Both the position numbers and the translations under genes were made by a program. The notes beneath the pieces were generated by a model, which made no database searches, was not told where the DNA came from, and saw only the letters and a list, made by a program, of their open reading frames with translations. Below, piece by piece: positions 28,909-38,707 of a DNA stretch of 64,000 nt. The first letter of the stretch is position 1. Each line of letters begins with the position of its first letter. Source of the stretch: Brevundimonas bullata (GTDB taxonomy: Bacteria; Pseudomonadota; Alphaproteobacteria; Caulobacterales; Caulobacteraceae); the NCBI RefSeq assembly GCF_014207965.1, contig NZ_JACHLM010000003.1, positions 124,001 through 188,000 of the forward strand. The letters run 5' to 3'.

Positions 28909-29158
28909 GCCCTCCCTCCAGGCGAAGGAACCGGCTGACAACGCAGACCTGCTCTGCGTCTGCCGCGATGCGCTGGTGCGGTGGGGCAAGGACGCCCGCC
29001 GCACCGCCAGCCTCATGGTCGGCCAGCCCGACTATGAGGTCTATGTCGCCCACGCCGAGGCGACCCACCCCGACCAGCCGCCGCTGGACCGCACCGCCTT
29101 CTTCCGTCTGCACGAGGCGCGGCGGTTCGGGGCGGGCGGCGCCTTCCGCTGCTGCTGA
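28901..29158 (+). CDS. YbdD/YjiX family small protein (DUF466)
   Basis: An 85-residue Cys-containing protein starting GTG within the end of cstA (8-base overlap). It carries the family stretches 'MVGQPDYEVYVAH' and 'FFRLHEARRFG', and ends GGAFRCC. It is almost always encoded right after CstA/BtsT transporters and is thought to modulate them; the mechanism is not settled. Confidence 0.9.
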   Translation: MPRPSLQAKEPADNADLLCVCRDALVRWGKDARRTASLMVGQPDYEVYVAHAEATHPDQPPLDRTAFFRLHEARRFGAGGAFRCC

Positions 29159-29272
29159 AGCGAAACGGTTACACCTGAACACACCTTGTTACGGCGGCGG
29201 GCTTGAATCACAGCGCCGATCGTCCGAGTAAGGCATCCAATCGAAATCGCCCTTGCTCAGGAGACCTCCCCC

Positions 29273-30280
<1,008 letters not shown>

Positions 30281-30295
30281 GCTAAGATGCTATGG

Positions 30296-30373
30296 CCCTC
30301 TCCCGCTGGGAGAGGGCTTGAGCGCCCAAGAGCCGAAGGCGATTGGCTGCGCGAAAGGGTGAGGGTCGGCGCG
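30296..30373. repeat. Palindromic repeat, type C, left of the DUF559 gene
   Basis: CCCTCTCCC-GCT-GGGAGAGGG is a perfect hairpin, followed by GCTTGAGCGCCC and GAAAGGGTGAGGGTCGGCG. It fills the gap between gap and the DUF559 start and reaches to its first codon. The GGGTGAGGG end is kin to the GATGAGGGG end of the other type-C copies. Confidence 0.7.
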
Positions 30374-30727
30374 ATGACATCGAAACGCACCGCCTTCGCT
30401 CGCTCCCTTCGGCAAGACGCGGGGCTGGCCGAACAGCGCGCCTGGGCTTTGCTGAGAAGCGGACAGATCGACGACCACAAGTTCCGTCGCCAACATCCGA
30501 TCGGACGATACGTGGCGGATTTCGCCTGCGACCGTCTGCGGCTGGTGATTGAGATCGACGGCGGCATCCATGATCGGGACGAGGTCGTGACCCTCGATCA
30601 CCTGAGACAGACCGAACTGGAAGCCCTGGGCGGGACCGTTTTGCGCTTCACCAACGCCCAGGCGTTGAGCGAACCGGAAGCCATCACCGCCGCCGTTCGT
30701 GCACACGCCCGCTTGATCGCGCCCTGA
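30374..30727 (+). CDS. DUF559 endonuclease-like protein (VSR/PD-(D/E)XK fold)
   Basis: A 117-residue protein from ATG 30374 ([20 protein letters not shown]). The DUF559 core is clear: '[20 protein letters not shown]', '[20 protein letters not shown]', and '[13 protein letters not shown]', which supplies the acidic active-site residues, then '[17 protein letters not shown]'. The fold is that of very-short-patch-repair-type nucleases. It separates gap from pgk and has a palindromic repeat on each side, so the gene plus its repeats looks like one inserted unit. The function is unknown; see the finding on repeats. Confidence 0.88.
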   Translation: MTSKRTAFARSLRQDAGLAEQRAWALLRSGQIDDHKFRRQHPIGRYVADFACDRLRLVIEIDGGIHDRDEVVTLDHLRQTELEALGGTVLRFTNAQALSEPEAITAAVRAHARLIAP

Positions 30728-30754
30728 CCACGGCTTACGCCGACTGATACGTAC

Positions 30755-30802
30755 GCCCCTCATCCGGCCCTGCGGGCCACCTTCTCCCACAGGGAGAAGG
30801 AA
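30755..30802. repeat. Palindromic repeat, type C, right of the DUF559 gene
   Basis: CCCCTCATCCGGCCCTGCGG followed by CCACCTTCTCCCACAGGGAGAAGG: a CCTTCTCCC-type hairpin (CTTCTCCC-ACA-GGGAGAAG) with the CCCCTCATCC side arm. The same modules occur at 36171-36222 and 50712-50861. Confidence 0.75.
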
Positions 30803-30818
30803 GACCTGGAACTTCATC

Positions 30819-32012
30819 ATGACCTTCCGCACCCTCGACGACGCCGCTGACCTGTCCGGCCAGACCGCTCTGGTCCGCGTGGACTTCAACGTGCCGATGG
30901 AGGGCGGCAAGGTCACGGACGACACCCGCCTGAAGGCCGCCCTGCCGACCATCCACCGCCTGCGCGAAGCGGGCGCCAAGGTCGTCCTGCTGGCCCACTT
31001 CGACCGGCCCAAGGGCGAGCGGGTCCCTTCCATGAGCCTGCGTCCCGTGGTCGAGCCGCTGGAGCTGCTGCTGCACGGCCCCGTCCGTTTCGCCGACGAC
31101 TGCGTGGGTGATGAGGCCAAGGCCGCCGTCGCCGACCTGGACGCCGGCGGCGTGCTGCTGCTGGAGAACGTCCGCTTCCACAAGGGCGAGGAGAAGAACG
31201 ACCCGGCCTTCGCCGCGCAACTGGCGGAACTGGGCGACCTCTACGTCAACGACGCCTTCTCGGCCGCCCACCGCGCCCACGCCTCGACGGAAGGGTTGGC
31301 CCGCCTGCTGCCCGCCTATGCCGGTTGCGCCATGGCGCGCGAGCTGTCGGCGCTGGACGCGGCGCTGGGCAATCCGCAGAAGCCGGTGATCGGCATCGTC
31401 GGCGGCGCCAAGGTCTCGACCAAGCTGGACCTGCTGAAGAACCTGGTCGCCAAGCTGGACTACCTAACCATCGGCGGCGGCATGGCCAACACCTTTCTGC
31501 ACGCGCAAGGCGTCGATGTCGGCGGGTCGCTGTGCGAAAAAGACCTGGCCGACACAGCGCTCGAAATCATCGAGGAAGCCCGTCAGAAGGGCTGCGAACT
31601 GCTGCTGCCGGTCGACGTCGTGGTCGCCAAGGGCGTGAAGCCAGGCATCGAATCGGGCGTCCGCGCCCTGGACCGTATCGCCGCCGACGACCTGATCCTG
31701 GACGCCGGGCCTGAAACCGTCGCCCGTCTGGCCCGCGCCATGGACCTGTCGAAGACCCTGATCTGGAACGGCCCGCTGGGCGTGTTCGAGGTCCCGCCCT
31801 TCGACAAGGCCACCGTAGCCGCCGCCAAGCACGCCGCTGAACTGGCCAAGGCCGGTAAGCTGGTCGCCGTGGCCGGCGGCGGCGACACCGTTGCGGCCCT
31901 GAACCACGCCGGCACGGCCGACGACATGACCTTCGTCTCCACCGCCGGCGGCGCCTTCCTGGAGTGGATGGAGGGCAAGGTCCTGCCGGGCGTCGAGGCC
32001 CTGCGCGCCTGA
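30819..32012 (+). CDS. pgk: Phosphoglycerate kinase
   Basis: A 397-residue protein with '[20 protein letters not shown]', '[20 protein letters not shown]', the hinge '[19 protein letters not shown]' and the C-terminal nucleotide loop '[11 protein letters not shown]'. It transfers phosphate from 1,3-bisphosphoglycerate to ADP. The start lies 16 bases after a repeat whose GGGAGAAGGAAG may double as its ribosome binding site. A good terminator follows. Confidence 0.97.
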   Translation: MTFRTLDDAADLSGQTALVRVDFNVPMEGGKVTDDTRLKAALPTIHRLREAGAKVVLLAHFDRPKGERVPSMSLRPVVEPLELLLHGPVRFADDCVGDEAKAAVADLDAGGVLLLENVRFHKGEEKNDPAFAAQLAELGDLYVNDAFSAAHRAHASTEGLARLLPAYAGCAMARELSALDAALGNPQKPVIGIVGGAKVSTKLDLLKNLVAKLDYLTIGGGMANTFLHAQGVDVGGSLCEKDLADTALEIIEEARQKGCELLLPVDVVVAKGVKPGIESGVRALDRIAADDLILDAGPETVARLARAMDLSKTLIWNGPLGVFEVPPFDKATVAAAKHAAELAKAGKLVAVAGGGDTVAALNHAGTADDMTFVSTAGGAFLEWMEGKVLPGVEALRA

Positions 32013-32037
32013 CCTGACCTCTGGTCGAGTTTTCCGA

Positions 32038-32068
32038 CCCCGCCTCCTGCAGAGGCGGGGTTTTCCTT
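32038..32068 (+). terminator. Rho-independent terminator after pgk
   Basis: CCCCGCCTC-CTGCA-GAGGCGGGG, a nine-base perfect stem followed by TTTTCCTT. Confidence 0.88.
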
Positions 32069-32174
32069 ACCTTCCGCTTTAACGAACGCCGGATTGGTCT
32101 GGTGACCCGGCGTGACTTCCTCGGCCCTCCGGGCTAAAGCCTCCGCAAAACAATATCGGTTCAGGAGACTACCC

Positions 32175-33239
32175 ATGGCGCGCATCACGCTGCGACAGCT
32201 GCTCGACCACGCGGCGGAACACGACTACGGCCTGCCCGCCTACAATATCAACAACATGGAGCAGGGTCTGGCGATCATGGAGGCGGCCCATGAGGTCAAC
32301 GCCCCGGTCATCATCCAGGCCTCGCGCGGCGCCCGCAACTACGCCAACGACATCATCCTGGCCAAGCTGATCGACGGCCTGGCCGAACTCTATCCGCACA
32401 TCCCGGTCTGCATGCACCAGGACCACGGCAACGGCCCGGCCACCTGCGCCACCGCCATCCAGTACGGCTTCACCTCGGTGATGATGGACGGCTCGCTGGA
32501 AGAAGACGCCAAGACCCCCGCCTCCTACGAATACAATGTCGACGTCACCCGTCGCGTCACCGAAATGGCCCACTCGTGCGGCGTCTCGGTCGAGGGTGAA
32601 CTGGGCGTGTTGGGTTCGCTGGAAACCGGCATGGGCGAGGCCGAAGACGGCCACGGCTTCGAAGGCAAGCTGGACCACTCACAACTGCTGACCGACCCGG
32701 ATCAGGCCGTCGACTTCGTCAAGGCCACCAAGGTCGACGCTCTGGCGATCGCGATGGGCACCTCGCACGGCGCCTACAAGTTCACGCGCCAGCCGGACGG
32801 CGACGTCCTGGCCATGAATGTGATCGAGGAGATCCACCGCCGCCTGCCCAACACCCACCTGGTGATGCACGGCTCGTCGTCGGTGCCGCAGGACCTGCAG
32901 GACATCATCAACGCTTACGGCGGCCAGATGCCCCAGACCTGGGGCGTGCCGGTCGAGGAGATCCAGCGCGGCATCAAGCACGGCGTGCGCAAGATCAACA
33001 TCGACACCGACAACCGCATGGCCATCACCGGCGCCATCCGCAAGGTCCTGGCCGAGAAGCCCAGCGAGTTCGATCCGCGCGCCTATCTGAAGCCCGCCAA
33101 GGAAGCCATGCGCAAGCTGTGCATCGAGCGCTACCAGCAGTTCGGCTGCGAAGGTCAGGCGTCCAAGATCAAGCCCCTGTCCACCGCCCAGATGGCCAAG
33201 CGCTACGCCGCCGGCGAGCTGGACCCGCGCATCGGCTGA
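32175..33239 (+). CDS. fba: Fructose-bisphosphate aldolase, class II (CbbA/Fba type)
   Basis: A 354-residue protein from ATG 32175, preceded by CAGGAGAC; longer upstream frames lack a ribosome binding site. Zinc ligands and active-site residues are in '[20 protein letters not shown]', '[17 protein letters not shown]' and '[16 protein letters not shown]'. The length and the late extension place it with the Calvin-subtype class II aldolases, which serve glycolysis/gluconeogenesis in heterotrophs. The gene is bounded by terminators on both sides. Confidence 0.96.
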   Translation: MARITLRQLLDHAAEHDYGLPAYNINNMEQGLAIMEAAHEVNAPVIIQASRGARNYANDIILAKLIDGLAELYPHIPVCMHQDHGNGPATCATAIQYGFTSVMMDGSLEEDAKTPASYEYNVDVTRRVTEMAHSCGVSVEGELGVLGSLETGMGEAEDGHGFEGKLDHSQLLTDPDQAVDFVKATKVDALAIAMGTSHGAYKFTRQPDGDVLAMNVIEEIHRRLPNTHLVMHGSSSVPQDLQDIINAYGGQMPQTWGVPVEEIQRGIKHGVRKINIDTDNRMAITGAIRKVLAEKPSEFDPRAYLKPAKEAMRKLCIERYQQFGCEGQASKIKPLSTAQMAKRYAAGELDPRIG

Positions 33240-33269
33240 TCCGCTCTGCCAGCGCTAGACTGACTGAAA

Positions 33270-33307
33270 CGCCCGCCTTCGTTCCGAAGGCGGGCGTCTT
33301 CGTTTTC
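33270..33307. terminator. Terminator between fba and the DUF2799 gene
   Basis: CGCCCGCCTTCG-TTC-CGAAGGCGGGCG, a twelve-base perfect stem, followed by TCTTCGTTTTC on the plus strand. It stops fba and may also serve the convergent gene. Confidence 0.85.
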
Positions 33308-33944
33308 ACCAGACCCCGTAGCGTCCGCCGATGGCGCCGATCACCGCCCGCGCCTCGATCTCGGCATAGCGCAGCTCTTCCTCCGCACGGCGCGCATCGC
33401 GGCGCGCGTCCTGAAGCTCGCCGCGCACCTCGCGGATACGGTCGCGAATGCGCTCGCGCTGCTCGTCCGTCAGCCCCTCTTGGCGCAGTTCGCGCTGCTT
33501 GGCCTCCAGCTTGTCCTCGCGGCTTTCGATGCGGCTGATGGCCGAGTTCAGGGCGCTTTCCGCCGAGGACACCGCCTGCTCGACGACGTAGATTCGCCGC
33601 CCGTCCTCATAGGCGGGCAGGAAGTCGCGCTCCTCGGCCGGCGAACAGACGCCGCCGTAGCTGTTCCCCTGCCGCCCCTGCCGGAAGCCGCTCTCCCAGG
33701 TGCAATAGGTCCGCAGCCCATCCTCGCGCGCCGACAGATAGGCGCTGGGATTGGGCGCCGCCCCATATTTGGCGCAGGCCTGGGCATGGTCGTCCAGCCG
33801 GCTGGGCCGATAGCCTGACAGCCCGTCCTGATAGCCCTTCTCGCCCCAGGCTCCGACCAGACACTGTTCCTTGGTCATGGTGGTGCAGCCAGCCAGAACC
33901 ACAACGCCCGTGGCGGCGATGGCGGCGGCGATCACAAACCTCAT
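33306..33944 (-). CDS. DUF2799 lipoprotein with C-terminal coiled coil
   Basis: The 212-residue product from ATG 33944 has the lipobox 'VVVLAGC' (Cys20). The conserved DUF2799 core follows: 'GAWGEKGYQDGLSGYRPSRL', 'YLSAREDGLRTYCTWESGF', 'RQGRQGNSYGGVCSP'. Residues about 125-205 form a long charged coiled coil (EDKLEAKQRELRQEGLTDEQ...). It is an envelope lipoprotein; its function is unknown. Confidence 0.85.
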   Translation of the reverse strand: MRFVIAAAIAATGVVVLAGCTTMTKEQCLVGAWGEKGYQDGLSGYRPSRLDDHAQACAKYGAAPNPSAYLSAREDGLRTYCTWESGFRQGRQGNSYGGVCSPAEERDFLPAYEDGRRIYVVEQAVSSAESALNSAISRIESREDKLEAKQRELRQEGLTDEQRERIRDRIREVRGELQDARRDARRAEEELRYAEIEARAVIGAIGGRYGVW

Positions 33945-34017
33945 GTCCCTCTCCAAAGCTGGGCCGCGACACAGGACGACATGACGACCCGCCCCGCAAG
34001 CCATGCTATCTCGCCCT

Positions 34018-35019
34018 ATGGCCGATGAACCTTTGCTGACGGAAGACGACGACGCGGAAATGCTGGAAGCGCGCATCGACGCGCCCGGCGTCCGCCTCGA
34101 CAAGGCCCTGGCCGCCGCCTTCCCGACCCTGTCGCGCGCCCGGCTTCAGGCCTTGCTGGCCGAGGGCGCCGTGCGCCGCGACGGCCAGCCGATCACCAGC
34201 GGCTCGGCCAAGGCCCAGGCCGGGCTCTACGCCGTCGTCATGCCCCCGGTCGTCGCCGCCACGCCCCAGCCGGAGGCCATCCCGCTGACCGTCCTGTTCG
34301 AGGACGCCGACCTCATCGTCATCGACAAGGCCCCCGGCATGGCCGCCCATCCGGCGCCGGGCTGCGAGACCGGCACCCTGGTCAACGCCCTCCTCGCCCA
34401 CTGCGGCGACAGTCTGTCGGGCATCGGCGGCGTAGCCCGCCCCGGCATTGTCCACCGACTGGACAAGGACACCTCGGGCGTCATGGTCGCCGCCAAGAGC
34501 GACCGCGCCCACCAGGGCCTGTCCGCCCTGTTCGCGACCCACGACATCGAGCGCACCTACATCGCCCTGACGCGCGGCGCCCCCACGCCGGAAAGGGGCC
34601 GCATCCAGACCCTGATCGGCCGCTCGCCCCACGACCGCAAGAAGATGGCGGTGCTCAAGGCTGGGGGGCGCGAAGCCGTCACCGACTATGTGGTGCAGCG
34701 CACTTTCGGCCAGCCGGCCAAGGCCTCCGGCGCGCCGATGGCCGCCCGCGTCGCCTGCACCCTGCACACCGGCCGCACCCACCAGATCCGCGTCCACATG
34801 GCGTCGAAAGGCTCGCCCCTGCTCGGCGACCCCGTCTATGGCTCGGGCAGCCCCGCCGCCCCCGTCCGCGCCGCCGTCGCCGAGGTCGGCCTGACCCGCC
34901 AGGCCCTGCACGCCGCCGTCCTCGGCTTCATTCACCCGGTGACGGGTCAGGCCCTGCGTTTCGAAACGGCCCCGCCAGAGGACATGCTGCGCCTGGAAGC
35001 CCTGCTCGCGGAGCTTTAA
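34018..35019 (+). CDS. RluA-family 23S rRNA pseudouridine synthase (RluD-like)
   Basis: A 333-residue protein from ATG 34018. An S4 RNA-binding domain lies at about residues 22-75 ('VRLDKALAAAFPTLSRARLQ'). The catalytic domain has 'IVHRLDKDTSGVMVAAKSDR', with the catalytic Asp in HRLDKDTSG, and 'TGRTHQIRVHMASKGSPLLG'. Together with the S4 domain this fits RluD (pseudouridines of helix 69), though RluC-like enzymes share the layout. It lies directly upstream of rpoH, a common alphaproteobacterial neighbourhood. Confidence 0.92.
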   Translation: MADEPLLTEDDDAEMLEARIDAPGVRLDKALAAAFPTLSRARLQALLAEGAVRRDGQPITSGSAKAQAGLYAVVMPPVVAATPQPEAIPLTVLFEDADLIVIDKAPGMAAHPAPGCETGTLVNALLAHCGDSLSGIGGVARPGIVHRLDKDTSGVMVAAKSDRAHQGLSALFATHDIERTYIALTRGAPTPERGRIQTLIGRSPHDRKKMAVLKAGGREAVTDYVVQRTFGQPAKASGAPMAARVACTLHTGRTHQIRVHMASKGSPLLGDPVYGSGSPAAPVRAAVAEVGLTRQALHAAVLGFIHPVTGQALRFETAPPEDMLRLEALLAEL

Positions 35020-35057
35020 GCGTGCATCCTCGCCCGATTTGATCAGCAACCCACACT

Positions 35058-35160
35058 GTGCTAATAGGCACGTAACGGTGCAAGTGGCGCCGGGGTCACA
35101 GTCACGCTTTCGTGTGACGATCCGCCCCTACAAATCGGGGCAACCCATCGCCACTTGGAT
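35058..35160 (+). promoter_or_regulatory. Structured leader upstream of rpoH
   Basis: A perfect nine-base inverted repeat, CAAGTGGCG (35081-35089) and CGCCACTTG (35149-35157), encloses two hairpins. One is GTCA..CACG-CTTT-CGTG..TGAC (35095-35118); the other is CCCC-TACAAATC-GGGG (35125-35140). Just before it, GCAC (35068-35071) can pair either with GTGC at 35058-35061 or with GTGC at 35078-35081, two exclusive hairpins, the second touching the long stem. The element ends about 90 bases before the rpoH start. No U tract follows, so it is not a terminator. No known motif was recognised. Confidence 0.55.
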
Positions 35161-35246
35161 CGGTTGAGGGGTGAGGCGATGGCGCACGCATGTGGTCATG
35201 GCCGTGGCGCCTGCTCTTTGCTTATCGGTCGGAGGGACCACGTCTA

Positions 35247-36131
35247 ATGGCTAATTCGACACTCGCGGTGATGTCGCCTGAACAGGGACTGTCGCGCTAT
35301 CTCACGGAAATCCGCAAGTTTCCGATGCTCACCAAGGACGAGGAGTTCATGCTCGCCAAGCGTTGGAGCGAGCACCAGGACCCCGAAGCGGCCCACCGCC
35401 TCGTCACCTCGCACCTTCGTCTCGTGGCCAAGATCGCCATGGGGTATCGCGGCTACGGCCTGCCGATCGGCGAAGTGATCTCCGAGGGCAACGTCGGCCT
35501 GATGCAGGCCGTCAAGAAATTCGATCCCGACAAGGGCTTCCGCTTGGCGACCTACGCCATGTGGTGGATTCGCGCCTCGATTCAGGAATACATCCTGCGC
35601 AGCTGGTCGCTCGTGAAGATGGGCACCACCGCCGCGCAGAAGAAGCTCTTCTTCAACCTGCGCAAGGCCAAGAGCCAGATCTCCGCGTTTGAAGAGGGCG
35701 ACCTGCGCCCCGAACACCTCGCCGCCATCGCCACCAAGCTGGGCGTGTCGGAAGAGGAAGTCACCAACATGAACCGCCGCCTCAGCGGCGACGCCTCGCT
35801 GAACGCGCCCCTGCGCGCCGACGGCGAAAGCGAGTGGCAGGACTGGCTGGCCGACGACAATGCGGTGTCTCAGGAAACGGCCCTGGCCGACTCCGAGGAA
35901 AAATCCATCCGCATGAGCCTACTCGAAGAAGCCATGCAGGAACTGACTGACCGCGAGAAGCACATCCTCACGGAACGCCGCCTCAAGGACGATCCGGTCA
36001 CGCTGGAAGAACTCGCCGGCCAGTACGGCGTGTCGCGCGAACGCGTGCGCCAGATCGAGGTCCGCGCCTTCGAAAAACTGCAAAAAGCCATGCGCGCCGC
36101 CGCCGAAGAGCGAAACCTGGTCGACGCATAA
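35247..36131 (+). CDS. rpoH: RNA polymerase sigma factor RpoH (sigma-32)
   Basis: A 294-residue sigma factor from ATG 35247, with GGAGGG ten bases upstream. Region 1.2/2 is 'LSRYLTEIRKFPMLTKDEEF' through 'RLATYAMWWIRASIQEYILR'. The RpoH box is 'AQKKLFFNLRKAK', which identifies the heat-shock sigma and binds core. Region 4 has the helix-turn-helix 'EELAGQYGVSRERVRQIEVR'. It directs heat-shock transcription. A long structured leader precedes it and may carry regulation. Palindromic repeats follow the stop codon. Confidence 0.96.
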   Translation: MANSTLAVMSPEQGLSRYLTEIRKFPMLTKDEEFMLAKRWSEHQDPEAAHRLVTSHLRLVAKIAMGYRGYGLPIGEVISEGNVGLMQAVKKFDPDKGFRLATYAMWWIRASIQEYILRSWSLVKMGTTAAQKKLFFNLRKAKSQISAFEEGDLRPEHLAAIATKLGVSEEEVTNMNRRLSGDASLNAPLRADGESEWQDWLADDNAVSQETALADSEEKSIRMSLLEEAMQELTDREKHILTERRLKDDPVTLEELAGQYGVSRERVRQIEVRAFEKLQKAMRAAAEERNLVDA

Positions 36132-36170
36132 GCGCTCAAGCAGCCGAAGGCGTTAGCGCAAGAATCTGCA

Positions 36171-36222
36171 CCTTCTCCCCTTGTGGGAGAAGGTGGCTCG
36201 CGCAGCGAGACGGATGAGGGGT
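36171..36222. repeat. Palindromic repeat, type C, after rpoH
   Basis: CCTTCTCCCC-TTGT-GGGAGAAGG hairpin followed by TGGCTCGCGCAGCGAGACGG and ATGAGGGG. It matches the modules at 30755-30802 and 50712-50861. Confidence 0.85.
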
Positions 36223-36286
36223 GTCAGCGCGACGTCTGCCCCTTGAGAATGAGCCGAAGAGTGGTCGCCCACTCCCCTTCAATCGC

Positions 36287-36409
36287 TCATCCCGGCGAAG
36301 GCCGGGATCCAGATTGTAAGGCGCATTGCTGACAGCTGGTGGCGCAATCGCGCCCCTTGAAGCCAGCGCTTCTGTCATTCGATCTGGATCCCGGCCTTCG
36401 CCGGGATGA
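36287..36409. repeat. Pair of perfect 27-base inverted repeats
   Basis: A 27-base unit (36287-36313), itself containing the hairpin CCCGGC-GAAG-GCCGGG, is repeated as an exact reverse complement at 36383-36409, 69 bases apart. The single unit is a common palindromic element in high-GC alphaproteobacteria; the inverted pairing makes a potential 27-base stem. Confidence 0.85.
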
Positions 36410-36438
36410 ACGAATTCGAAGTAGCCAAGGCGGAAGAC

Positions 36439-37245
36439 CTACCCCGCCCGAGACAGGCTCTCGGGCGAGGCCAGGGCCAGGACAGCGCCAACCGGCCCGG
36501 CCAGCGTCGCCTTGGTCGGCGCACCCGCCGCCAGCAGCGTCTCCAGCCCCGCCGCCGCAATGGCCAATGATGCGTCGCCTGTCTTGATGGCCAGGGCCTT
36601 CAGCGTCTCGGCCTGCTGCTTGATGGCGCGCACCGCCTGCATCGGATCACTGTCAAACTGTGCCATGGCCGAAGCCAGAATGCGCATCGCCTGATCCTTG
36701 ACCGCCACGACCGCCTCGGCCGCCGACGCCGGCTTGTCCGCCTTGCGCTTGCCCGGCCCAGCATAGTCGTCCGAGTTGAAGCGACGACGGTCCGGCCCGA
36801 TGTAGCCCACCGCCTCGACCCAGTCGCGCGGCTTGGTGGCCAGGTTCTCGACCCGACGGAACAGGTCGCCGCTGGTGAAGGGCTTTCTCAGAAACTCATG
36901 CACGCCGGAATCCCGCGCGCCCTTGATGCTGCTGGCGGTGGCCTCGGCGGTGACCATGATGATCGGCACGCGGCGGCATGACAGGCTGGAGCGGCGGATG
37001 CGCCGCGCCAGGGCCTCGCCGTCCAGGCGCGGACCCGAGCGCTCGGTCAGGATCAGGCCAGGCTCCATCTCGCGCGCCAGATCGATCACCCGCGCCTCAT
37101 CGCTCTCGATCGCGACATCGCGCGATCCAAAGCCCTTGAGCAGGTCCGACAACAGACGCGCAGCCGCCGGATTATGATCGACAATGACCACCCGGCGCAC
37201 GACCGGGGCGATCTTCTGCATCGTCTTGGCGTCTAAAGCGAACAC
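36439..37245 (-). CDS. Receiver-domain protein with Glu at the phosphorylation site, plus C-terminal helical domain
   Basis: A 268-residue protein. Residues about 17-135 are a CheY-like receiver: 'RRVVIVDHNPAAARLLSDLL', 'IIMVTAEA' (Thr99) and 'FLRKPF' (Lys121). The expected phospho-Asp is replaced by Glu68 in 'GLILTERSGPRLDG', and the acidic pair near the N-terminus is reduced to one Asp (D23). Residues about 150-268 are a helical region unlike known output domains, with no DNA-binding motif. It may act as a protein-protein adaptor mimicking the phosphorylated state. It faces rpoH tail to tail and is followed upstream by purA on the same strand. Confidence 0.82.
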   Translation of the reverse strand: MFALDAKTMQKIAPVVRRVVIVDHNPAAARLLSDLLKGFGSRDVAIESDEARVIDLAREMEPGLILTERSGPRLDGEALARRIRRSSLSCRRVPIIMVTAEATASSIKGARDSGVHEFLRKPFTSGDLFRRVENLATKPRDWVEAVGYIGPDRRRFNSDDYAGPGKRKADKPASAAEAVVAVKDQAMRILASAMAQFDSDPMQAVRAIKQQAETLKALAIKTGDASLAIAAAGLETLLAAGAPTKATLAGPVGAVLALASPESLSRAG

Positions 37246-37333
37246 GGCTCGGCTCCATCTGGAGCCAAGAAGGTAAACTCAGGGGGTTAAGGGGCCGTTT
37301 CCCTTTTCGGGACGCGGCCCCCTATCCTCAACC

Positions 37334-38629
37334 TCACCCCTGGAAGGGATCACGCATCAGGATGGTGTCGTCCCGCTCGGGGCTGGTCGACAGCAGGGCC
37401 ACCGGCGCGCCGATCAGTTCCTCGATCCGACGCACGTATTTCAGCGCGTGGGCGTTCAGATCCTTGAAGGTGCGGACGCCGGCGGTGCTCTCGCTCCAGC
37501 CTTCCAGTTCCTCGAACACCGGCTCGGCCGAGGCCTGGGCCTTCAGGCTCGACGGCAGGTAGTCCAGCACCTCGCCGTTGATGCGATAGCCGACGCAGAT
37601 CTTCAGCGTCTTCAGACCGTCCAGCACGTCCAGCTTCGTCAGAGCGATGCCGTCGATGCCGTTGATGGCCACCGACTGGCGCACCAGAACCGCGTCGAAC
37701 CAGCCGCAACGCCGCGCCCGTCCGGTGTTCACCCCCACCTCGCGGCCCACGACCGCCAGATGCTCGCCGACCTCGTCGTTCAGCTCACAGGCGAACGGGC
37801 CCTCGCCGACGCGGGTCGTATAGGCCTTCACAATGCCCAGCACATAACCGACGCCGCGCGGCCCGATGCCCGAGCCCGCCGCCGCCTGACCGGCCACGGT
37901 GTTGGAGGACGTCACATAGGGATAGGTGCCGTGATCCACGTCGAGGAAGGCGCCCTGCGCCCCCTCGAACAGGACGCGCTTGCCGTCCTTCTGGGCCTGA
38001 TCCAGGACGCGCCAGGCCGGCTTCACATAGGGCAGGATCTTCGGCGCGATCTCCAGCAGTTGCGCCAGCAGCGCCGCCGGGTCGATCGGCTCCAGCCCCA
38101 GACCCGCCCGCAGCGGATCGTGGTGCGAGCGCAGACGCTCGATCTTGATCTTCAGGTCGTCTTCGTTGGCCAGGTCGCAGACGCGGATGGCGCGACGGCC
38201 CACCTTGTCCTCATAGGCCGGGCCGATGCCGCGGCCGGTCGTGCCGATCTTGGCGCCCGGCGCGCTGGCGGCGGCCTCGCGCGCCACGTCCAGAGCCGGG
38301 TGGATCGGCAGGATCAGACAGGCGTTGTCGGCGATGGTCAGGATGTCGGGGCTGATGGCCACGCCCTGGGCGACGATCTTCTCGATCTCGCCGACCAGAT
38401 GCCAGGGATCAACAACCACGCCGTTGCCGATGATCGAGGGCTTGCCCTGCACCACGCCCGAAGGCAGCAGCGCCAGCTTGTAGACCTTGCCATCGACGAC
38501 CAGCGTATGGCCGGCGTTATGGCCGCCCTGGAAGCGCACCACCATGTCGGCGCGATTGGACAGCCAGTCCACAATCTTGCCCTTGCCCTCGTCGCCCCAT
38601 TGGGCGCCGACTACTGCGACGTTCGCCAA
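37334..38629 (-). CDS. purA: Adenylosuccinate synthase
   Basis: A 431-residue GTPase-type ligase beginning at TTG 38629 ([20 protein letters not shown]), with GGAG eight bases upstream. '[16 protein letters not shown]' is the P-loop signature, '[10 protein letters not shown]' the second signature and '[18 protein letters not shown]' the GTP region. It converts IMP to adenylosuccinate, the substrate of PurB at the other end of the window. It is unusual here in that purA and serC lie on the minus strand whereas all other pur genes are on the plus strand. Confidence 0.96.
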   Translation of the reverse strand: MANVAVVGAQWGDEGKGKIVDWLSNRADMVVRFQGGHNAGHTLVVDGKVYKLALLPSGVVQGKPSIIGNGVVVDPWHLVGEIEKIVAQGVAISPDILTIADNACLILPIHPALDVAREAAASAPGAKIGTTGRGIGPAYEDKVGRRAIRVCDLANEDDLKIKIERLRSHHDPLRAGLGLEPIDPAALLAQLLEIAPKILPYVKPAWRVLDQAQKDGKRVLFEGAQGAFLDVDHGTYPYVTSSNTVAGQAAAGSGIGPRGVGYVLGIVKAYTTRVGEGPFACELNDEVGEHLAVVGREVGVNTGRARRCGWFDAVLVRQSVAINGIDGIALTKLDVLDGLKTLKICVGYRINGEVLDYLPSSLKAQASAEPVFEELEGWSESTAGVRTFKDLNAHALKYVRRIEELIGAPVALLSTSPERDDTILMRDPFQG

Positions 38630-38707
38630 GATCGTTTCTCCGCAATCCAGAATGCGGTGGGAGCCTATAACCCCTGAATCGTCCGGAGTCGCCCCGACAG
38701 CGCAGAA

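Larger units (their letters stand above)
36132..36438. other. Non-coding gap after rpoH, filled with repeats
   Basis: No credible gene is present in these 307 bases. They hold one type-C palindromic element and a pair of 27-base inverted repeats, listed separately. The remaining sequence between them (36223-36286 and 36314-36382) shows no recognisable signal. Confidence 0.8.
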
